Shown one piece after another: positions 6,749 to 10,749 of a stretch of DNA of 10,749 nt. How positions within the stretch are numbered: the first letter of the stretch is position 1; every line of letters begins with the position of its first letter. The position numbers and the translations under genes were made by a program. The stretch covers positions 1 to 10,749 of the forward strand of contig DAIOFH010000132.1 in assembly GCA_036745875.1 (NCBI GenBank), in the 5' to 3' direction. A model generated the notes under the pieces. The model searched no databases. It was not told the DNA's origin and was given only the letters and a program-made list of their open reading frames with translations. Source of the DNA: DAIOFH01 sp036745875 (GTDB taxonomy: Bacteria; Planctomycetota; SZUA-567).

Positions 6749-7195
6749 ATGTTCGACAGACAGGGAATTTACAAACGATTCGCCCAATGTTACCCCGTTG
6801 GGACGCCCTGCATATTGGCGCATAGGCTGGGGCTCAATCATGCGACGATATTCCAATGGCGCTCCGGCGCGCGTCCCGTTCCGTGGATGCGGATGAAAAA
6901 ACTCGTTGATGAGCAGGGTTTGCGCTGGGACTGGCTGCTGGAGGGAAAGGGACCGAAGTTCAGGCAGCGCATAAAAACCGGGCGTACAAAAAAATTCAAC
7001 AGGCATGCGATCAACCGCCGTTTCCTCGGCCTGTTTCCGGCGCAGACGCAGGCCAAACTCGGCGAATCGCTTGGCGTGAGCCAGGCCGCCGTCTGCAAAT
7101 GGCGGCACGCCGAGATGCAGGTCCCCTGGGAAAAACTGAAATGCGCCGTGGACAACTACCGTGTGACGTGGGAATGGCTGTTGGAAGGGCGGTAA
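6749..7195 (+). CDS. Tandem (double) CI-repressor-like HTH protein
   Basis: A 148-residue protein made almost only of two DNA-binding domains. Copy 1 (residues 2-67) and copy 2 (83-148) are each 66 residues and align end to end without gaps, with 25 identical positions by my count (about 38%). Shared landmarks are F-x-R at the start, L-x2-LG in the first helices, a W-R after the recognition helix (HATIFQWR in copy 1, QAAVCKWR in copy 2), VPW, VD and the closing WLLEG. This is the pattern of the phage CI repressor N-terminal HTH family (compare the usual S-x-DWLLxG ending). The linker (68-82) is basic. No LexA-like peptidase or other effector domain is present. The ATG at 6749 starts copy 1 at once; an in-frame TTG at 6725 is less likely. 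It diverges from the XRE gene and converges on the sugar kinase gene with a 62-bp gap. A single chain with two HTHs could bind a pseudo-palindrome alone (inference). Confidence 0.82.
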   Translation: MFDRQGIYKRFAQCYPVGTPCILAHRLGLNHATIFQWRSGARPVPWMRMKKLVDEQGLRWDWLLEGKGPKFRQRIKTGRTKKFNRHAINRRFLGLFPAQTQAKLGESLGVSQAAVCKWRHAEMQVPWEKLKCAVDNYRVTWEWLLEGR

Positions 7196-7257
7196 CTGCA
7201 ATTGGCAATGGTGCGAAGCAATTAGGGCATTCTAAGAATTTCCGTGAAAATAAGGAG

Positions 7258-8781
7258 TCAGTTGTCTCTTTCAAACAGCCCGCCCAGCGAAGCGTACAGC
7301 GTCTTGAACTTGGCATACTGACGCTGGTAGATCGCATGGTTTTCCATGTCGGGCTCAAAGCTGCGCTTGATCGCGATCATCGAACCGCAGGCTTTTTCAA
7401 TACTCTCGTATATCCCGGAAGCGCAACCGGCCAGGATGGCTGCCCCCAGGCAGGACGCGTCCTGCGATGATTGGGTGACATGCAGCGTTTTCCCGGTGAC
7501 GTCCGCCTTGATCTGGTTCCAGACCTCCGACTTCACGCCGCCGCCCATGGAACGGATCTGCTTTATTTCCAGGCCCATGCCGGTGACGACTTCGATGTTG
7601 CGGCTAATTATGTAACCGACGCCTTCCATGATGCTGCGGATGAAGTGCGCCTTGGTATGCTTGAGGGTCACTCCGTAAAATACGCCCTTGGCGCGCAGGT
7701 TCACGTCGGGAGCCATGGCCCCCTGCAGATGCGGCAGCGCCAAGAGGCCTTCGCAGCCGGGTTCGACCTGGACCGCCTCCTTGTCCATCAGGTAGTACGG
7801 GTCCACTCCCTCGGCCTGTGCCGCTTCCATCTCCAGCCCGCAGAAGGCATCCCTGAACCAGCGGATGCACATGCCGCCCATGGTGAACGAGTGCAGCATA
7901 TAGCGGTCCGGACCGGTAAAATAATACACCGGCATCAGCCTGTCGGCATTGTAAGTCAAGTCCCGGAGCGGCATGCAAACGCCGATCGCCGCCCCGATGT
8001 TTTCGGAAAAAACCCCCGGACTGCAATTGCCGACGCCGATTGCCGCTGCAACCTGGTCAAGACAACCGGTGCATATTTTGGTATTTGGCGAAACGCCGAG
8101 AAAATCCGCCATGTCGGGGCGGATCAGACCGACAAACTGCCCCGGGTCCATGATCTCCGGCAGCATTCCTTCATCCACGCCGAGAAAATCCAGCATTTCC
8201 GGCCAGTATTTCCTCGTTCTGATGTCCCAGTATTCGGTGGAGCTGAGGAGCGATCCCTCGGACACGAACCTCCCGGTCAGAAGATGGATGAGGTAATCTT
8301 CCAGGAGCGACAGGTGTTTGGTGCGGGCGAAAATATCGGGCTGGTTTTCCTTTACCCACAGCGCCTTGGCGGCGGGCCAGCATGCCTCAAAGCTGACCTG
8401 CCCCGTGACTTCGTAGCATTTCTCGTCGCCGAACTTTTCGCGCAGCCGGTTCGCCTGTCTGCATGCGCGGTTGTCCATCCAGACAATCGCGTTCCTGAGG
8501 GGTTTATAATCCCCGTCCAGGAAGCACAGGGTCTCCCCCTGCACGGAAAAGCCGACGACGTCGATGTCCCTGGTGTCGATCCTGCCTGCCGCGGAGATTT
8601 CGGCAAGGCCTTTCCTGATCGAATCCATGTATATGTCGCAAGGCGCTTCGACAGTCGTTATATCCGGCGTCAAAAGGGCGTATTCCACCACGGCAATGGC
8701 CTGCCGCACTCCCTGGCAATCGAAAACCGCCGCCTTGAGGGCAGTTGTGCCGACATCGATACCAAGAATGTATTCGCCCAT
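7258..8781 (-). CDS. FGGY-family carbohydrate kinase (xylulokinase-like)
   Basis: A 507-residue protein of typical FGGY length that transfers phosphate from ATP to a sugar or polyol in the cytoplasm. The N-terminal phosphate-binding loop is GIDVGTT (7-13). WMDNRA (101-106) is the substrate-side motif. TGCLDQVAAAIG (238-249) contains the predicted catalytic base D242. SMGGGVKSEVWNQIKADVTG (411-430) is the C-terminal ATP/adenosine-binding signature. Overall it is closest to the xylulokinase branch, but the substrate (xylulose, gluconate, erythritol or another) cannot be told from sequence. A strong AAGGAAGGG (reverse complement of 8786-8794) precedes the ATG. It is the last gene of a DeoR-HAD-FGGY operon, 39 nt after the phosphatase. 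Its stop faces the tandem-HTH gene and no clear terminator separates them. Confidence 0.93.
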   Translation of the reverse strand: MGEYILGIDVGTTALKAAVFDCQGVRQAIAVVEYALLTPDITTVEAPCDIYMDSIRKGLAEISAAGRIDTRDIDVVGFSVQGETLCFLDGDYKPLRNAIVWMDNRACRQANRLREKFGDEKCYEVTGQVSFEACWPAAKALWVKENQPDIFARTKHLSLLEDYLIHLLTGRFVSEGSLLSSTEYWDIRTRKYWPEMLDFLGVDEGMLPEIMDPGQFVGLIRPDMADFLGVSPNTKICTGCLDQVAAAIGVGNCSPGVFSENIGAAIGVCMPLRDLTYNADRLMPVYYFTGPDRYMLHSFTMGGMCIRWFRDAFCGLEMEAAQAEGVDPYYLMDKEAVQVEPGCEGLLALPHLQGAMAPDVNLRAKGVFYGVTLKHTKAHFIRSIMEGVGYIISRNIEVVTGMGLEIKQIRSMGGGVKSEVWNQIKADVTGKTLHVTQSSQDASCLGAAILAGCASGIYESIEKACGSMIAIKRSFEPDMENHAIYQRQYAKFKTLYASLGGLFERDN

Positions 8782-8820
8782 GAATCCCTTCCTTTGCGCC
8801 TTTCGGTGTTCTCCGTCCGG

Positions 8821-9654
8821 TTAAATGACGATATTCATCTCCGCAGCCAAAAACTTGGCCACGCCGTCGTCGTCGCTTGATTCAAGCACGGCGGTGACGC
8901 GTTCCTTCACTTCGGCGAGTGCGTTCTCCGGGGCATAGCTGCGGTCGGCGACCTCGATCATCGATATGTCGTTGTGGTTGTCGCCGAAAACGACCAGCTC
9001 GTCGTAGTGCAGGATGTCCTTGAGTTTTGCCAGCGCGTTTTTTTTGCTCGCCTTGGCGCTGAATGCTTCAAGGCAATAGAGGCCGTTGTAAATATTGAGA
9101 TAGAGCGCGCAGGCGATGCCGGGGATTTCGGCAAGGCTGTCGCGCACCGGCCGCAGATCGGCTTCCGAACCGGTGAGAGCGGCGTAGAACGTCTGTGCGT
9201 TTTCCGTTTTCGCCAGGCTGTCCGGGACACAGAGGACCTCGCCGCAGCTCTCCAGGGCGCGGTCGCTGTAATACTGCGTCTGCCCCCGCATGGCCTCGTC
9301 CTCGAAATAGATGTTTATCTTGTCGTTCCTGAAAGTATAGAGAAAGCACGACAGGCCCTTTTTCTTGAACGCTTCCCGGACTGCCGGCACCGACTCCCTG
9401 TCCATCGCCTCGACGCCCGCGTACGACTGCGTCGCGAAATTGTAGAGAAAAACGCCGTTGGTGAGGATCCCGGGGTTATCCAGGCGGATGGCCGCGAGGC
9501 GGGTGTCGCAGCCATAGGGCATGCGCGCCGTGGCGACGGTGAAAAGCATCCCCTTGTCGATGCATTTGTTGAGGACCTGTGCCGAATAGTCCGAAATGCG
9601 TTTTTTAGAATTGAACAGGGTGCCGTCCAGGTCCGAGACATAGAGGGTGGTCAT
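8821..9654 (-). CDS. Cof-type HAD-superfamily phosphatase
   Basis: A 277-residue HAD hydrolase of the Cof/YidA type, which dephosphorylates sugar phosphates or related small phosphoesters in the cytoplasm. Motif I is DLDGT (8-12) with nucleophile D8 and acid/base D10. Motif II is the threonine of VATARM (T42), with Ala where TGR is usual. The motif III lysine lies in KASKKNAL (K204 or K205), and motif IV is GDNHND (224-229). A C2-type cap fills roughly 80-190. I chose the ATG at 9654 because GGAG lies just upstream and the protein then opens directly into motif I; a start at 9744 would add an unlikely Arg-rich tail. It sits between the DeoR gene (119 bp) and the FGGY kinase (39 bp). The pairing suggests it acts on, or limits, the sugar phosphate made by the kinase (inference). 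Confidence 0.92.
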   Translation of the reverse strand: MTTLYVSDLDGTLFNSKKRISDYSAQVLNKCIDKGMLFTVATARMPYGCDTRLAAIRLDNPGILTNGVFLYNFATQSYAGVEAMDRESVPAVREAFKKKGLSCFLYTFRNDKINIYFEDEAMRGQTQYYSDRALESCGEVLCVPDSLAKTENAQTFYAALTGSEADLRPVRDSLAEIPGIACALYLNIYNGLYCLEAFSAKASKKNALAKLKDILHYDELVVFGDNHNDISMIEVADRSYAPENALAEVKERVTAVLESSDDDGVAKFLAAEMNIVI

Positions 9655-9773
9655 GGTTTTCTCCGTCCGTCGTCGCTGCCAGATAAAAAAGAAAATCAAC
9701 ATGCGGGTGCGTCGTGCAGAATCGGCCGACAGGGCCGAAAACACGGTGGTCGTGCGCTACGGTAAAAAGTGCG

Positions 9774-10544
9774 TCATACCGCTATGACGTTGACGCCCAC
9801 ATCCACGAGTTGGTTGAGGATATGCTGCGGCGTCTCCTTGCCGGTGATAAGGGTATTGACATCCTGAAAGGAGCAGATGTTGACGAAGGCCACCTTTTCA
9901 AACTTGGAATGGTCGCAGAGGATGACGATTTCCTTGGACGCCTGGATCATGAGCTTTTTCGCCTGGATCTCCTCGACGGAAAAATTCATCATGCCGATAT
10001 TGAAGTCGATGGCGTCGACCCCGAGGAAGGCCTTGTCGGCATGGATCTGGGTGACGGCGTTTTCGGCGAAAAATCCGTTCAGGGAAAAATGGTTGCGACG
10101 GAGGGAGCCGCCGAGGACGATCAGGTCGATATTGGGATAATAGGCCAACTCCATGGCGATCATCAGGTCGTTTGTCGCGATGTACAAGGGCGGCTTGACG
10201 CTGGTCAGGGCTTTTGCGAACTGGTGCACGGTGGTGCCGCAGCTCAGGAGAAGCGTTTCGTTCGAATGCACCAGCTCGCAGGCGGCTTTGGCGATTCGTT
10301 CTTTTTCCTCGAGAAACATGTCCTTGCGTACTGTGAACGGAGGCTCGTGCGCAGTCGCGCCGGACGCAACATTCACCGCCCCGCCCCGAATCCGTTTCAG
10401 TGATTTTTGCAACTCAAGCTCTTCTATGTCGCGGCGAATGGTCGAATGGGAAGTATTGATCCTGGCGGCAAGTTCATCCACCGTGACAATGCCGTGCTCT
10501 TTCAGTTCGGAAATGATTATTTCCATGCGGCGTTCTTTGATCAC
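9774..10544 (-). CDS. DeoR/GlpR-family transcriptional regulator
   Basis: A 256-residue repressor-type regulator of normal length. The N-terminal winged HTH (1-57) contains the family signature STIRRDIEELELQKSLKRIR (34-53) followed by GGA. The C-terminal sugar-phosphate sensor domain shows SCGTT (101-105), TND (124-126), GGSLRRNHFSLNG (145-157), KAFLGVDAID (171-180) and DHSKFEK (211-217). In most relatives the first of these reads D-x-GTT, so Ser101 in place of Asp may alter ligand contacts. The start is GTG at 10544, chosen over ATG at 10526 because it restores the usual MxKERR-x-E-II opening and has a good ribosome binding site. First gene of the operon, it most likely represses the operon and itself and is released by a sugar phosphate (family knowledge). 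Confidence 0.95.
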   Translation of the reverse strand: MIKERRMEIIISELKEHGIVTVDELAARINTSHSTIRRDIEELELQKSLKRIRGGAVNVASGATAHEPPFTVRKDMFLEEKERIAKAACELVHSNETLLLSCGTTVHQFAKALTSVKPPLYIATNDLMIAMELAYYPNIDLIVLGGSLRRNHFSLNGFFAENAVTQIHADKAFLGVDAIDFNIGMMNFSVEEIQAKKLMIQASKEIVILCDHSKFEKVAFVNICSFQDVNTLITGKETPQHILNQLVDVGVNVIAV

Positions 10545-10549
10545 GACTG

Positions 10550-10555
10550 CCCCTC
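10550..10555 (-). promoter_or_regulatory. Ribosome binding site that sets the DeoR GTG start
   Basis: On the minus strand GAGGGG lies 5 nt before the GTG at 10544. The alternative ATG at 10526 has no comparable site, so the GTG is preferred. Confidence 0.7.
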
Positions 10556-10613
10556 ATCTGGCGTTTGAATAGGAAATATGGGCGGATGAAGTAAATCTGA
10601 CTTCTCTTGAATA

Positions 10614-10739
10614 TTTTTGCAATGTTTCATTCAAATTATTCCAGAAAAAGTCGTCTTGTCAAGTACGAATTATAAGAAATTATGCGAAAAATGAAGAAAA
10701 TCATCATAAATCGTGAAAAAGATCAAAATATTGCAAAAA
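10614..10739. promoter_or_regulatory. Possible operator elements around the DeoR promoter
   Basis: TTTTTGCAAT (10614-10623) reappears as its reverse complement ATTGCAAAAA (10730-10739), one copy on each side of the promoter. Upstream, GAAAA recurs at 10686, 10696 and 10715, about one and two helical turns apart. DeoR-family proteins often use repeated or inverted short A/T-rich sites and looping, so autoregulation here is plausible, but AT-rich DNA makes chance matches likely. Confidence 0.3.
10635..10662 (-). promoter_or_regulatory. Candidate sigma70-type promoter of the DeoR-HAD-FGGY operon
   Basis: On the minus strand a perfect TTGACA (reverse complement of 10657-10662) is followed after 16 bp by AATAAT (reverse complement of 10635-10640, 5/6 to the -10 consensus). 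Transcription would begin near 10628 and give a leader of about 85 nt. It is the best promoter match in the window. Confidence 0.6.
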
Positions 10740-10749
10740 ACCCGTTTAT

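Noticed and set aside
7471..8880. A 469-codon open frame on the plus strand
   Set aside because: Antisense to the FGGY kinase, which has all expected motifs; composition is typical of a shadow frame.
9722..9738. Hairpin TCGGCC-GACAG-GGCCGA between the DeoR and HAD genes, considered as a terminator
   Set aside because: The six-base-pair stem is not followed by a T-run on the minus strand; at most a weak attenuator or chance palindrome.
9655..9744. A 30-residue N-terminal extension of the HAD phosphatase
   Set aside because: Arg-rich and unlike the family, whereas the ATG at 9654 has GGAG upstream and leads straight into motif I.
8974..9765. A 263-codon open frame on the plus strand
   Set aside because: Antisense to the HAD phosphatase gene, with no motif of its own.

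Overview
The window reads as ordinary chromosomal DNA of a Gram-negative-type, probably anaerobic bacterium. Genes are fairly GC-rich and the intergenic regions are clearly more AT-rich. Anaerobic corrinoid metabolism is suggested by a RACo-like ferredoxin/ATPase, and a periplasm by a cleavable signal peptide on a membrane protein. The gene mix would suit a PVC-group (Lentisphaerota/Planctomycetota-like) or Deltaproteobacteria-like genome, but I cannot fix the taxon from the sequence alone.

Layout. (1) 1-2040, minus strand: a 69-residue one-helix membrane protein followed 6 nt later by a RACo-type corrinoid-protein reactivating ATPase that ends exactly at the window edge. (2) 2041-2496: a divergent intergenic region holding a REP-like repeat, a candidate promoter and a strong imperfect hairpin in the presumed hisS leader. 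(3) 2497-5819, plus strand: hisS, overlapping by ATGA with one long gene whose product joins a signal peptide, a periplasmic domain, an RDD membrane domain and a complete Maf nucleotide pyrophosphatase domain. (4) 5830-7195: two small DNA-binding proteins transcribed away from a shared ~450-bp AT-rich region. The minus-strand one has a single XRE domain; the plus-strand one consists almost wholly of two tandem CI-repressor-like HTH domains. (5) 7258-10544, minus strand: in transcription order, a DeoR/GlpR-family regulator, a Cof-type HAD phosphatase and an FGGY sugar kinase, preceded by an AT-rich promoter region at 10545-10749.

How they work together. HisRS is housekeeping. The RDD-Maf protein may tie nucleotide-pool housekeeping or a division-related activity to the inner membrane. 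The DeoR-HAD-FGGY set looks like a sugar-phosphate utilisation operon whose kinase and phosphatase could act in opposite directions, with transporter and later catabolic genes outside the window. The divergent HTH pair resembles the repressor/Cro core of a phage immunity region without any phage genes.

The most noteworthy items are the RDD-Maf fusion, the tandem-HTH protein (two 66-residue copies aligning without gaps, 25 identities) with its divergent partner, and the hairpin in the hisS leader. I saw no tRNA, rRNA, CRISPR array, insertion sequence or convincing intrinsic terminator.
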